From Scylla paramamosain (Eukaryota; Arthropoda; Malacostraca; Decapoda; Portunidae), in NCBI RefSeq assembly GCF_035594125.1, contig NC_087178.1, positions 9,475,001-9,539,000 on the forward strand: a stretch of 64,000 nt of DNA, read 5' to 3'. Numbering within the stretch: the stretch's first letter is position 1; every line of letters starts with the position of its first letter. The translations under genes were made by a program, and so were the position numbers. This document shows positions 21,241-39,548 of this stretch, in pieces. Under the pieces are notes generated by a model that was given only the letters and a program-made list of their open reading frames with translations, made no database searches and had not been told where the DNA came from.

Positions 21241-21608
21241 AATTTTACTAATCTCCTCCCAACAATTAAGCAGGTCCCATTCTGCTGTCTTTAAGGAACT
21301 TTTGTTTCTCTATTCTTCGTCTTATATGTCTGATAAAATCCCTTGGGGTCCATCTTCGCTTGGCTGGCTACCTTTAATGCTTAACTATTTTTAGCTTTCC
21401 TTGTTAAACTCCTGGCTTTTCAAATTCATTATATTATGGCCTTAAAACCACTTCCCCTGTCTTTAATCTCATATATACTTCTCTTTCGCCCTATGTAGTG
21501 TTTTATTATCAGTCATCCATTTAGGACCATTCTTCTGCGATCTTATTTTTCTGTAAGGGATGTTCCCTAACTGTCCTGAATGTAATTTATCAACGAAATA
21601 TTTATTTC

Positions 21609-24410
21609 ACTTCTCCATAAAGGGTGTTTTGCTTGGGTTTTAGCGTTTCTGTACATAAGAACCTATAAAACACGTTTTTAGTAATGTTGTTTTGTATTCC
21701 TTTTTTTTTTTTTTTTTTTTTGTAAATAAAAAGCTCAAAAATACTTATAATACACTTTTCTCGTAATGTCTTTTTGTTTTCATGTAGGGTAATTTCATGA
21801 TCTTGGTATTTTTCTACGTATGAAACTCAAAAACACTCAATATAAACGATTTTTTTAAGGGGGTAAATTTATATATATTTTTTTATTACATACGTTTTAG
21901 CGTTTTAGTACGTAACTTTATAAACATTGAAGAGACACGTTTTTGGTAATGTTTTGTTTCCATAAACACTAAAAAGACGTTTCTTAAGATATCGTTACCT
22001 TTGCCAAATATAGGGTGCTTTAAATGCATTTTGGCGTTTTGTCACTTCAAAATATGAAATGCACTTAAAATACACGTTTTTGATAATGTTGTTCTGTTTC
22101 TCTCTATATAGAGTCCTACTAATGCAAATCTGAAAAAAAACACTCAATACATGTTTCTCGTTATGCGTTTTCCATTCTCTATTGCATTGTACATTGCCTG
22201 CATATTGACCTAATATGCTGAAAAGACACTAGAATTTTTTTTTTTTTTTTGGTAATGGTAATCTGTTTCTACAGTTTTTTTTTTTTCATGCGTTTTATCG
22301 TTTTGTTACCTAAAAAACTGAAAACAGACTCAAAATATACAATATAAGTAATGTTGTTTCGTTTTCCCATATAAGGTGTATTCCATTCTTTTAAGCATTT
22401 TCGTGCCTAACATGCACAAAAACACAAAAAAATACATTTCTTGTAATGTTGCTTCGTTCCTGAATATAAAGAGTTTTGCATCCATTTTGTCGTTTTGATG
22501 TCTTACAGTACGAAAAACACTTAAAATACACGTTTTTAGTAATGTTGTTGTGTTTCTGAATAGGAAGTGTTATTCTTGCTTTTCCTCATTTTTGGTACCT
22601 AAAAAGCTGAAAACATCCATTATACATGTTTTTCGTAATGCATTTTTCTTTCCCCATATAGAATACTTTGTATGCGTTTTTGAGTTTTCCAAGTAACAAG
22701 CCGAAAACACTCAGAACACTTTTTTTTTTTTTAATGTTATTCTGTTTCTCCATAAAAGGTCTTTTGCATGAGTTTTAGCGTAAAAAGTAAAAACAAAACT
22801 CTCAAAAGACTCGTTTTTCGTAACGTTTTGTATTCCGCTATAAGGTCATTTTCCATGCTTTTTAGCGTTTTGTTGCCTAACGTGCTGAAAGACACATAAA
22901 TACACGTTTCTCGTTTCTTGTAATCACGTTTTATTTTCGTATATAAAGGCTTTTCAGGTATTTTAGTAATGTAAAAAAAGCACTCAAAATGCGTGTTTTT
23001 AGTAATGTCGTTTTGTTTTTCCATATATAGTTGTATTATCACCTTTTTCCGTTTTGGTACCTAAGAAGCTTAAAAACACTTTCTCGTAATGTCTTTTCGT
23101 TTCATCATAGAGAGTACTTTGCACGGTTTTTTTCTTTTTTGTACGTAACAAACTCAGAAAACAATTGAAATACAAGTTTAAATAAAGTTATTGTGTTTCT
23201 GAATAAAACATATTTATATGCGTTTTAGCTTTTGGAAACGTAAGTAGCTCACAAACACTGAAAAGAGACATTTTTTTGTAATGTTGTTTTGTTTTCCCAG
23301 ATATAGTGGACACACAAAGCGTTTTCGCTTTTATCGTTTTGGTGCCTGGCACGCTCATCAACATCTGGAAAGACACTTCTGGAAAACTCGTTTCGCCATT
23401 TAGGGTGCATTACATAGACAATGGCGTTTTAGTACCTAACAATGTGAAATATACTTAAAATACACGTTTTTGGTAATGTTGTTTTGTTTCTCCAAAGAGA
23501 TCGCTAGTCATGCGATTCCTCGTTTTTGTACCTAAGAAGCCCCCCCCAAAAAAACACTAAGAAATGGTTCTCGCAATCCCCTTTCGTCTAAACATATAGG
23601 GTACTTTGGATGCATTTTGCCGGTTTTGTACGTAAAAAACCTGAAAACAGCCAAAATACTTGTTTTTGGTAAAATTATTCTGTTTCACCATGAACTGTGT
23701 TTTATATGGGTTTTATCGTTTCAGTACGTAAGAAGATTAAAAACACTCAAAAGACATGTACGTAACGTTGTTTTGTATTCTTATATAAGGTGATTTCCAT
23801 GCTTTTAAACGTGTTGGTAACTAACACGCTCAAAACACTGAAGAGACACGTTTCTGGTAATGCTGTTTCGTTTCCCCATATATGAACCTTTATTGCTTCG
23901 TGCTGTTTTGCTACCTAATAATGTGAGAAAACACTCAAAATACACGTTTTTGGTAATATTGTTAGTTTTTCAATATAGAGTACTATTCATTCGTTTTAGG
24001 ATTTTGGTACCTAAGAAGATAAAAACAAACAAACTCATAATACACGCTTCTCGTAATTTCTCGCTTCCCCGTATAGAGTAAATTGCATTCATTTTTACTT
24101 TTCAACGTAACAAGCCCAAAACATTTAAAACACATATTTTTTTATAAAGTTATTGTGTTTATGAAGGGTGTTTTTGCATGTAATTTAGAGTTTTGGTACG
24201 TAAGAAGCTGAAAAACACTCATAAGATACGTTTTTTTCGTAATGTTTTGAATTTTCATACATGCTTACATGCTCAGAAACCCTCAAAGCACTATTTTTTT
24301 TTTTTCTGAAAAATGTCGTTTCTTTTCCTATTATAAGGGGCTTTGCATGCATTTTGGCGTTTTGGCGGGTAACAATGTGAAACACACTCAAAATACATGA
24401 TTTCTCTATT
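21609..24410 (+). repeat. satellite block 4, forward, pentamer type
   Basis: Forward monomers of all five types. The first ~90 bp match the right flank of CR1 copy 2 (41218-41310) and then break at a ~22-base T run near 21700. No gene is visible. Confidence 0.84.
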
Positions 24411-27400
24411 TCGAAAAACAAAACAACATTACATTAATCGTGCCTTTTGAGTCTTTTAATTTATTTACGTACCAAAACGCTAAAACGCATGCAAAAAAAC
24501 TTTAACGTAGAAACAGAGTAATATTATCAAAATCATACATTTTTTTATTTTTTTTTTTTTATAGCTTGTTACGTAGAAAAAGCGAAAATGCATGCAAAGT
24601 ACCCTATATAGGGAAACAAAAAGACTTCATGAGAAACTTGTAGTATGAGTATTTTGAGGTTCTTAGGTACCAAAATGTTAAAGTGCATGAATAACACTCT
24701 ATATGGAGAAACAGAAAAGCATTATCGAAGACATGTATCTCGACTGTATTTCATATTGTTAGGCAACAAATCACCAAAAGCATGCAAAGCGATATTTCCA
24801 GAAACGTGTCTTTTTGAGTGTTTATGAGCGTGCTAAGCACCAAAACCCAAAATGTATGGAAACCATCCTGTATGAGTAAACAAAATAATATAACTACATA
24901 CATCTCTTTTCAGTGTTTTTTGAGGTATGTACCAAAACGCCAAAATGCATGCAAAAAAAAAATAAAAAATAAAAAATAAAAAAAGTATGGAGCAATAGTA
25001 AAAAATTACAAAAGAAACGTGTTTTTAGTGCTTTTCAACTCAATACGTAGAAAACGCCAAAATGTATGTAAATTACCCTATATCACGTAACGAAAACATA
25101 TTACAAGAAACGTGTATTTTTTTTTTTTTTTTGAGCTTCTTTGGTACCAAAACGAGAAAATGTATGCATAACACATAATAAGAAACATAATAAGATAACC
25201 AAAAATTGGTATTTAGAGTGATTTTTCACATTTTTAGATACCAAAACGCCAAAATGTAAGGAAAGTACCTTATATCGGGATAGGAAACGAGATTTCAAGA
25301 AACGGGTCTTTTGTGTGTTTGTGAGCATGCTAGGCACAAAAATGTAAAAAAAAAAAAAAAACCGTAAAACAAACATTAATAAAACATCTTCTGAGAGTTT
25401 TTGAGCTACTTACGTCGTAAAATGATAAAATGCATGGAAAAACAAAATAACTTTAGCAAAAAACGTGTATTTTCTTTTTTCAGCTTTTTACGTACAAAAA
25501 CGCTGAATTGCATGGAAAATAGTTTATAAGGGGAAACGAGAGAACTTTACGAGAAACGTGTATTATGATTGTTTTTGAGCTTTTTAGGTACCAAACCAGA
25601 AAAAAATATGTATGAATATCACACTATATAAAACAAACATAAATTATTATAAAAAAAACTTGTATTTTGAATGTTTTTAACATTGTTAGGTATCAAAACG
25701 GCAAAGTGCATGGAAATATCCCTATAAGGGGAAACAGAACTACATTTCCAGAATCATATATTTTCAGTGTTTTAACGTATTAGCAAGGAAAACGGTTAAA
25801 AAAAAACATGAATTATATCCTTATGGAAAATAAATAACGAGTGTTTTTGAGTTTTTTTTTATGTCGAAAACACCAAAATGCATACAAACTATCCTATATG
25901 GGGAACCGAAACGACATTACAAAAACGTTTATTATCATTATTTTTTTTTTTTTTAGCTTCTTAGGTACCAAAACGTTAAAACACATGAATAGCACTTTAT
26001 TTGGAGAAAAAGAAGATTAATACCAAAAACGTGTATTGTATTTCACATTATTAGGAGATATAACAGCAAAATGCATGCAAAGCACTCTATATTGAGAAAC
26101 GAAAAGTCTTTACGAGAAATCTGTTTTTTGAGCTTCTTAAGTACCAAAACTCTAAAACGCATGAATAGCATTCTATATGAAAAAAAAAAAAAAAAACAAT
26201 AGTACCAAAAAACGTGTCTTTTGAGTGTTTTTTTTCAGTATCTTACGTACCAAAAACGCAAAAAAATGCATGCAAAACACAATTTATGGAGAAAAAGAAT
26301 AATATTACCAAAAACAAGTTTTTTGAGTGTTTTGTGAGCTTAGGTGGAAAAACGCCAAAATACATCCTTCTTAGGTACGAAAATTTTATATGGAGAAACG
26401 AAAAGGCATTACGAGAAACGTGTGTTATGAATGTTTTTGAGCTTCTTAGGTACCAACACGCAATAAACCATGAATAACATTCTATATGAAGATACAAAAC
26501 ATTACCAAATACGTGTTTTGAGTGTTTTTTTTTCACATTCATAGATACCAAAACACTAAAATGCATCCAACGATCCCTATATAGGGAAAAGAAATTAAAT
26601 TTCTAGTAACGTGTCTTTTATAAGTTTATTAGCATGTTAAGTACCAAAACGAAAAAAAAAAACAAATAAAAAAAATAAAAAAAACACCTTATATGGGTAA
26701 CAAAACGTCACCGAAACCGTCTCTTTTCAGTGTTTTTCAGGTAATTACGTATCATAATGGTAAAACGCATGCAAAAAAAAAAAAAACATTTATGGCGAGA
26801 CATTATATATTTGCGAAAAAAAAAAAAAAAAATGTTTTTGAGTTTGTTACAAAAACGACAATATGCACACAAAGTAGACTATGGGAAACGAAAGGTCATT
26901 ACCTGAAACGTGTATTATTAGTGCTTTTGAGCTTCTTAGGTACCAAAATGTTAAAAGGCATTAATAGCACTCTCTATGGAAAAAAAAAAAAAAACATTAC
27001 CAAAAACATGTGTTTTATGTGTATTAGGTGCCAAAAAGCCAAAAAAAAAAAAAAAAACAGGAAAAAATAGGCTATAGTTGGGAAAGAAAATTATATTTCG
27101 TGAAACGTGTCTGTTCAGTGTTTATGATCATGTTAGGCACCAAAATGTTTTTGAGCTACTTACGTACCAAAACGCTAAAACGCACGTGAAACATGATTTA
27201 TGGAGAAACAATAAAATTACGAAAAAACAAGTATTTTAAGGGTTTTCAGATTGTTACCTACGAAAACGCCAAAATGTATGCAAAGTAACTAATATTAGGA
27301 AACGAAAAGACATTAGAAGAAAAGTGTATTATCAGTGTTTTTAAGTTTTTGGTACCAAAACGTTAAAAGACATAAATAGTACTGTATTACTCTATATGGA

Positions 27401-28765
27401 AAAATAAATAAATAAATAAAAGAAAATTACCAAAAAACGTGATTTTTGAGTTTTTTTTCACATTGTAAGATAGCAAAAACGCCAAAATGCATGCAAAGTG
27501 CCCTCTTTAGGGAAATGAAACGACATTTCCAGAAACAAGTATTTATTTTTTTTTTTAGTGTTTATGAGCGTGTTAGGCACAAAAACGCTAAAAGGCATGG
27601 AAAAGTTCCTCTATGGGGAAAGCAAAACATTTCTAAAAACGTGTGTTTGGTGTATTTTTGAGCTATTTATGTACAAAAAACCATAAAACGAATGGAAAAC
27701 ACCCTTTTAAATAGAAAGAGAATAACCTTAACAAAAACAAGTATTTAAATGCTTTTGAGTTTACGTACAAAATCGCCAAAATGCATGCAAAGAATGAGGA
27801 AATGAAAAGACATTGCGAGAGACGTGTGTTATGAGTGTTTTTGAGTTTCCTGTCTACGAAAACGCGAAAACCCTGTAATAAAACTCTAAATGGAGAAACA
27901 GAACAAGATCAAAAGAAAAAAACAAACGTGTTTTGTGTATTCTTTTACACTGTTAAGTAATTGAATGCATAAATACATGTAAGGTACCCTATATCAGGAA
28001 AAGAAAAAAAAGACATTTCCAGGAACATGTTTTTTGAGTGATTATGATCTTGTTAGGTACCAAAACGCAAAAAATGTATGCAAACACTCTTCATGCAGAA
28101 AACATGATAATATTACTGAAACCAAGTATTTCGAGAGTTTTTGAGCTTATTACGTAGAAAATGCCAAAATGCTTGATTACGCGATCTGAGGAAACAAAAA
28201 CACATTAAGAGAAACTTGTGTTATGAGTGTTTTTTTTTTTCAGTTTCTTAGGTACTAAAACGCTAAAACGCCTAAATATATGGAGACAATTAACATTATA
28301 AAAAACTTGCATTTTGAGTGTATTTCACATGGTTAGGTACCAAAACGCCAAAATGTACGCAAAGCACACTTTATAGGGAAAAGGAAACGATATTTCCAGA
28401 AATGTGTTTTTTGAGTGTTTATGAGCGTGTTCGGCACCAAAACGGTTAAAAAAGCATGAAAAGTACCCAATATGGAAAAAAAAAAAAGAAACATCATTAC
28501 CAAAAACGTTTCTCTTTGGTCTTTTTGAACGACTTACGAAAACGCTAAGAAGCATGCAAAACAACTTTTATGGAGAAACAGTATATGTAATAAAATTGTG
28601 TGTTTTGAGTGCTTTTTCAGCTTGTTTCGTAGAAAAATGCCAAAATTCATGCAAAAACGAAAAGACATCACGAAAACGCTAAAACAGGTGTAAATAATCT
28701 TTATATAGGAACACAACATTAACAAAAGCGAGTATTTTTATTGCTTTTCACATAATTAGGTAACA
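24411..28765 (-). repeat. satellite block 5, reverse, pentamer type
   Basis: Continuous reverse-orientation monomers with many A-tract expansions (for example 24950-24985, 26660-26690, 27036-27056). The forward-to-reverse switch lies at about 24400-24420. No gene is visible. Confidence 0.85.
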
Positions 28766-33340
<4,575 letters not shown>

Positions 33341-36300
33341 TTTTTTATAATTTCCAAGTATATGTGTATATGAACTTGTTAACAACAAAACAGTAAAAAG
33401 CATGAAAACTTCACTATACTGGAAAAGCAAAAACAACATTCCCCCAAAAAACGTATTTTTTGGGGTATTTTTCAGCTACTAACGTACAAAACCGCTAAAA
33501 TGCTTGCAAAAATCCCTTCATGGAAAAAACAAATAACCTTACCAGAAACTAGTATTTCATTTTATTTCTTAAGCTTGTCACGTACAAAAGCGCCAAAATG
33601 CATGCAAAGTACACTATATATGGATACGAAAGTGCATTACGAGAAACGTGCAATTTGAGTGTTTTCAAATTATTAGGTACCAAAACGCTAAAGCGAATGA
33701 ATAGCACTCTATATGCAGAAACAAAAACGCTAAAATGCATGAAAACCATGATATATGAGGGAAAATACGACACTTCTAGAAACGTGTCTTTTCAGTGTTT
33801 GTAAGCGTATAAGGTACCAAAACGCTAAAAAGCAAGGAAAGAGTATACATGGGAAAACAAAACATTACAAAAAAGTCTTTTCATTGTTTTGAGCTACTTA
33901 TACTAAAACGCAAAGGCGCATGCAAAACACCTTTTATGGAGAAACGGGAAAACGTGTATTTTTAATGTTTTAAGCTAATTACGTAAAAAAATTGTCAAAA
34001 TTCATGTAAAGTTCCCGATATGGGGAAACGAAAAGACATTACGAGAAACGTATATTGTAAGTGTTTTAGACCTTATTAGGTTGAAAAATACGAAAATGCA
34101 TGAATACCACTCTATATGGAGTAACAGAGCAACATTAATAAAAACGTGTATTTTGTTTGTTTTCACAATGTTATGTACCAAAACGTCGAAATTCATGCAA
34201 AGTGCAATCTATGGGAGAAACGAAACGAAATTTTCAGAAACGTGAATTTTGAGTGTTTATGAGCGTATTAAGCACCAAACTCTAAAAAAATAAAAATGGA
34301 AAGCATCCTATATGGGAATACAAAACAAAATTACCCCAAAAATAGTATTTTTTTAGTGTTTTTGAGCTATTTTTATATCAAAATGCTTGAACAGACGCAA
34401 AACATGCTTTATGGAGAAACAAAATAACAATACAAAAAAAAAAAAAACTATATTTTCAGTGTTTTTGAGGTATGTAAGTAGAAAAACGCCGAAATGTATG
34501 CAAAGTTCCCTATGCCGGGAAACGAAGACATTTCGAGAAACGTGTATTATGAGAGCTTTTGAGCTTTTTAGGTACGAAACACAAAGGCACCTTAATAGTA
34601 TTCTATATGGAGAAACAAAACAACACAAATGAAAATATATATTTTGAGTGGTTTTCATATTATTAGGTACCAAAACGCAAAAATACATGCAAAGACTTCT
34701 AAAAGACGACACAAAACGACATTAAAAGAAACCTATCTTTAGAGAGTGTTTGTACGTGTTAGGCACCAAAACACTAAGAAGTATGAAAAGAGCACTATGT
34801 TGGAAGGGAAAAAGAAATAACGTGACTTTTCACGTGTTTGGAAGTGTTTAAATTCATAATGTACCAAAACGATAAAACATGCAAAACACCCTTCATGCAG
34901 AAACAAAAACATTACCAAAAACGAGCATTTTTAGCGATTTTTCAGCTTGTTATGTACAAAAGCGTCAAAATGCATATAAAGTACCCTATATAAGAAAACG
35001 AAAAGACTTTAAGAGAAACTAGTATTATGATTTTTTTTTTTTAGCTTATTAGGTACCAAAACGATAAAACGTATGATTTGCATTCTCTATGAAGAAAACG
35101 CGTATTTTAAGTGTATTTAGCTTTGTTAGGTATCAAAACGCCAAAATGCATGCAAAGCACCCGATATGGGGAAAAAAAAACGACATTTCCAGAAACATGT
35201 CTTTTAAGAGTTTATGATTTTGTTGGGCACAAAAAGCTCTTAAGAAGCATGGAAAGTACCGTAAATGGGAAAACATTAAGTGTTTTAAGCTACTTACGTA
35301 CCAAACCGCTACAACGGTTGCAAAACACAATTTATGGAGAAATTCAACACCTTAACCAAAAACATGCATTTTGAGAGATTTTGAGCCTGTTACATACAAA
35401 AACGATAAAATTCGTGGATATAACCCTAAAAGGGGAAAATAAAACATTAAAAGAAACGTATATTTTGAGTGCTATTGAGCTTCATAGGTACCAGAACACT
35501 AAAACGTATTAACAATACTGTATATGGAGAAACAGAACAAGATTAACCAAAATTTGTGTTTTAAGGCCTTTTTGACGTTATTAGGTACCGCAACGCGAAA
35601 ATGCATGCAAAGCATACTATATGGGGAGAGGAAACATTTCCAGAAACATGTCCTTTCAGTGTTTATGAGAGAGTTAGGTACCAAGTAGCTAAAAACCAAG
35701 GAAAGCACCCTATAGGAGAAAACAAAAGACAAAAACTTTTCTTTTCAGTGCTTATAAGCTACGTATATACAAAAACACTTAAACGCATCCAAAACGCCTT
35801 TTTTTTGGAAACACTGAATAACATTACCAAAAAAGCGTGTATTTTCGATGTTTTGAGCTTGTTACGTAACCAAAGTAACCAAAGACATTATGAGAAACTT
35901 ATACTCGTATTAAGGGCGTTTTTGAGCTTCTCACTTACCAAAACGCGAAAATGCATGAATAATACTCTCTTTGGAGAAACACAACAATATTAGATACCAA
36001 AACGCTAAAAAGCAACAAAAGCTCCCTATTTGGAAAAGCAAAACATTACCAAAAGCGTGTCTTTTGAGAGTTTTTGCAGCTACTTACGTACCAAAGCGCT
36101 AAAATGCATGCAAAGCACATTTTATGGAGAAACAGAATAACATTACCAGAAACGTGTATTTTGATTTTTTTTTTACCTTCTTACGTATAAAAAAAAAAAG
36201 CAAAAATGCATGCAAAGTATCCTAAATGGCGATACGAAAAGAAATAAAAAGACACTTCATTTATCAGTGTTTTGAGATTCTTAGGTAGCAAAATGCATAA

Positions 36301-36828
36301 ACCCATGTATAACATTATATATGAAGAAACAAAAGAACATTACCGAAAACGTATATTTTGAGTGTTTTTTTCACATTGTTACGTAACAAAACGCCAAAAT
36401 GCATGGAAATCACCCAATATGGATAAAATAAAGGACATTACGAGAAAGATGTATTATTAGTGTATTTGAGCATCTTAGGTACCAAACGCGAAAACTATTT
36501 AGTACCACTGTATATGGAGAAACAGAACATTACCAAAAACGTTTATTTTGAGTGTTTTTCACAATTATATGTACCAAAACGTCAAAATGCCTCCAGAGCA
36601 CCATCTATGGAAAAATGAAACGACATTTCCAGAAACATGTCTTCTGAGTGTTGATGAACGTGGTAGGTACGAAAGTTATAAAAAGCATGGAAAGCTACCT
36701 ATATGAGAGAAGAAGACAACCAAAAATTTATCTTTTGGGTATTTTCAGCTGCTTACGTACCATAACGCTGAGATGTATGCAAAACACCCTTTATTACCAT
36801 AAACAATTTTTTTTCTTTTTACATATAA
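33341..36828 (-). repeat. satellite block 7, reverse, pentamer type
   Basis: Reverse-orientation monomers. Up to about 35875 it mirrors block 1; the last ~950 bp is not part of that duplication. No gene is visible. Confidence 0.85.
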
Positions 36829-37461
36829 AATTCCCTTTTCTTCAATGACACTCAACTGCTTCCCTCTTTTACACTGAACATCCTCGGTCTGTCCTTTACT
36901 TATAATCTAAACTGGAAACTTCACATCTCATCTCTAGCTAAAACAGCTTCTATGAAGTTAGGTGTTCTGAGACCTCTCCGCCAGTTTTTCTCACCCCCCC
37001 AGCTGCTAACTCTGTACAAGGGTCTTATCCGTCCATGTATGGAGTATGCTTCACATGTCTGGGGGGGTTCCACTCATACTGCTCTTCTAGACAGGGTGGA
37101 ATCAAAAGGTTTTCGTCTCATCAACTCCTCTCCTCTAACTGACTGTCTTCAGCCGCTCTCTCACCGCCGCAATGTTGCATATCTAGCTGTCTTCTACAGC
37201 TATTTTCATGCCAACTGCTCTTCTGATCTTGCTAACTGCATGCCTCCCCTCCTTCCGCGGCCTCGCTGCACAATACTTTCTTCTTTCTCTCACCCCTATT
37301 CTGTCCACCTCTCTAACGCAAGAGTTAACCAGTATTCTCAATCATTCATCCCTTTCTCTGGTAAACTCTGGAACTCCCTGCCTGCTTCTGTATTTCCACC
37401 TTCCTATGACTTGAATTCCTTCAAGAGGGAGGTTTCAAGACACTTATCCACCAATTTTTGA
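36829..37461 (+). pseudogene. jockey-like reverse transcriptase, C-terminal fragment
   Basis: An open frame of 210 codons begins after a stop at 36826-36828, with no proper start. It reads NDTQLLPSFTLNILGLSFTY, then NWKLHISSLAKTASMKLGVL, then LYKGLIRPCMEYASHVWGG, LLDRVESKGFRLINS and a final YDLNSFKREVSRHL. This is the region after the RT palm in jockey-type ORF2. The catalytic domain and endonuclease are absent. The Met at 36952 is internal. The frame is intact to its stop, so the fragment is not very old. Confidence 0.87.
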
Positions 37462-37565
37462 CCACTGCTTTGACCCTTTTATGGGACTGGCATTTCAGTG
37501 GGCATTTTTTTTTATTAGATTTTTGTTGCCCTTGGCAAGTATCCTTCCTACATAAAAAAAAAAAA
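36829..37565 (+). mobile_element. jockey-like LINE, 3' fragment with poly(A)
   Basis: A non-satellite island holding the C-terminal end of a LINE ORF, a ~90-bp 3' UTR and an A run at 37554-37565. The poly(A) end and the coding sequence fit the jockey group. I could not identify a target site duplication. Confidence 0.85.
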
Positions 37566-37767
37566 GAAACATAACTGCATGCAAAACACTTTGCAAGGGG
37601 AAACGAAAAGACATTAGAAGAAACTTTTATTATGAGTGCATTTTTTTTTTTTTATTTCTAAGGTACCAAGACCTATTTGACACATTGAAGACCACTCTAT
37701 ATGGAGAAAAGAACAAGATTACAAAAATGTGCTTTTTGAGTGTTTTTCACATTGTTAGGTAAGAAAA
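37566..37767 (-). repeat. satellite block 8, short reverse segment
   Basis: About two reverse monomers between the jockey-like fragment and a switch to forward 11-mer repeat at about 37768. Confidence 0.75.
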
Positions 37768-39540
37768 CACTCTATAAAGAGTGTTATTTGTGGGTTTTAG
37801 CTTTTTCATACATAACGAACTTAAAAAAACACTCATAATACACGTTTCTCGTGATATCCTTTCATTTTCCAAACATAGGGTTTTTTGCATGTATTTAGAA
37901 GTTTTTATAGGTAACATGATCAAAAACACTCAAAATACATGTTTCTGGTAATGTTATTCTGTTTCTCCATAAAGGGTGTTTTGCATGCGTTTTAGCGTTT
38001 TGGTATGTATGAAGCTCAAAAACATGTAAAGGCAGGTTCTTGGTAAAAGTTGGTTTTATTCCCAAATAATGTGATTGCCCTCCTTTTTAGTGCTTTATTG
38101 CCTATCACGCTCAAAAACACTCAAAAGGCACTTTTTTGGTAATGTCATTTTTTTTCCCACATAAAGCTAGTTTCGCATGCAATTTTTGGTTTTGGTAACT
38201 AAGAATGTGAAAAGCACTCAAAATACATGCATTTGGTAAGGTTGTTCTGTATTCTCAATTAAGAGTGATATTTCTGAGTTTCAGCATTTTGGTATCTAAG
38301 AAACTTCTCCATATACACCGAGTTTCTGCGATTTTTGCCTTGTGGCTGATGTGAAACTATAAAACACTCATTATACACGTTTCTTGTAATGTCCTTTTGT
38401 ATCCCAACATAGAGTGCTTTCCATCCATTTTCGCGTTTTTTGAAGGTAAGAAGCTCAAAAACACTCAAAATATACCTTTTTGGTAATGTTATTCTATTTC
38501 TTCATATTCGTTGGTTTGCATCCGTTTTAGCGTGTTTCTACGTAAAACACTGAAAAGACACCTTTTCAGTAATTTTTGGATGGATTCCTACATTGAGTGA
38601 CTTCCATATTATTTATCGTTTTGGTGCCTAACATGCTGAAAAAAAAACACAAAAGACAGGTTTCTGGTAAAGTCGTTTAATTTTCCCATATAGGTGGCTT
38701 TCCATGCACTTTAGGGTTTGGTACATAATAGTCCGAAAAAAAGCTAAAATTAACTTTTTTCATAATGTTCTTTTTTCACATAATTTCCCTGAATTTTGGC
38801 AGAATTTTGGCATCTCGATACCTATGAAGATGAATAAAAAAAAAATCTATTTTTTTATTTATTTATTGATTTTTTTTCTCTATAAAGAGTGTTATTTGTG
38901 GGTTTTAGCCTTTTGGTACTTAAAGAACTTAAAAACACTCATAATACACGTTTCTCGAAATGTTTTTTCGTTTCCCAAACATAAGATTCTTTGCATGTAT
39001 TTAAGCGTTTTTATAGGTAACATGATCAAAAACACTCAAAATACATGTTTTTGGTAATGTTATTCTGTTTCTTCATAAAGGGTGTTTTGCATGAGTTTTA
39101 GCGTTTTGGTATGTTAGGAGCTGAAAAACACTTAAAGGCAAGTTCTTGGTAAAAGTTGGTTTTATTGCCATGTAATGTGATTCCCCTGCTTTTTAGTGCT
39201 TTATTGCCTAACACGCTCAAAAACATTCAAAAGACACTTTTCTGGAAATGTCTTTTTTTTTTCTTTCCACATAAAGCTAGTTTCGTATGCAATTTCGGGT
39301 TTTGGTAACCAAAAATGTGAAAAACACTAAAAATACACGCATTTGGTAAGGTTGTTCTGTTTCTCAATTAAGAGTGTTATTCATGAGTTTCAGCGTTTTG
39401 GTATCTAAGAATCTCAAAAACACATAATGCACGTTTCTCGTAATGTCGCTTTTTTTCTTCATTTAGGGTGCTTTGCATGCATTTTGGCATTTTATTTTTC
39501 ACGGAAGAGCTGAAAAACACTGACAATACACGCTTTTGGT
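37768..39540 (+). repeat. satellite block 9, forward, 11-mer type
   Basis: About 1.6 higher-order units, with the landmark GGCATCTCGATACC at about 38809. It corresponds to about 13216-14973 of block 3, and both end at the same base of a monomer where a CR1-like LINE begins. No gene is visible. Confidence 0.86.
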
Positions 39541-39548
39541 AATAAGAA

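Larger units (their letters stand above)
14974..21608 (-). mobile_element. CR1-like LINE copy 1, 5'-truncated, split by two Harbinger insertions
   Basis: Minus-strand LINE remnant. Its 3' end is an octamer tail, (TTCTTATG)n on the minus strand at about 14974-15000, as expected of the CR1 clade. It interrupts a satellite monomer between TTTTGGTAA on the left and TTCTCCATAAAGG on the right. Recognisable parts, 5' to 3' on the minus strand: linker before RT (21240-21025), RT with FSKAFDKVP and FADDTRV (20966-20459), C-terminal HLEYAVQFWSPHHRKDK (15562-15209). The paralogue at 39541-41217 lacks the two insertions but shares both satellite flanks. Confidence 0.88.
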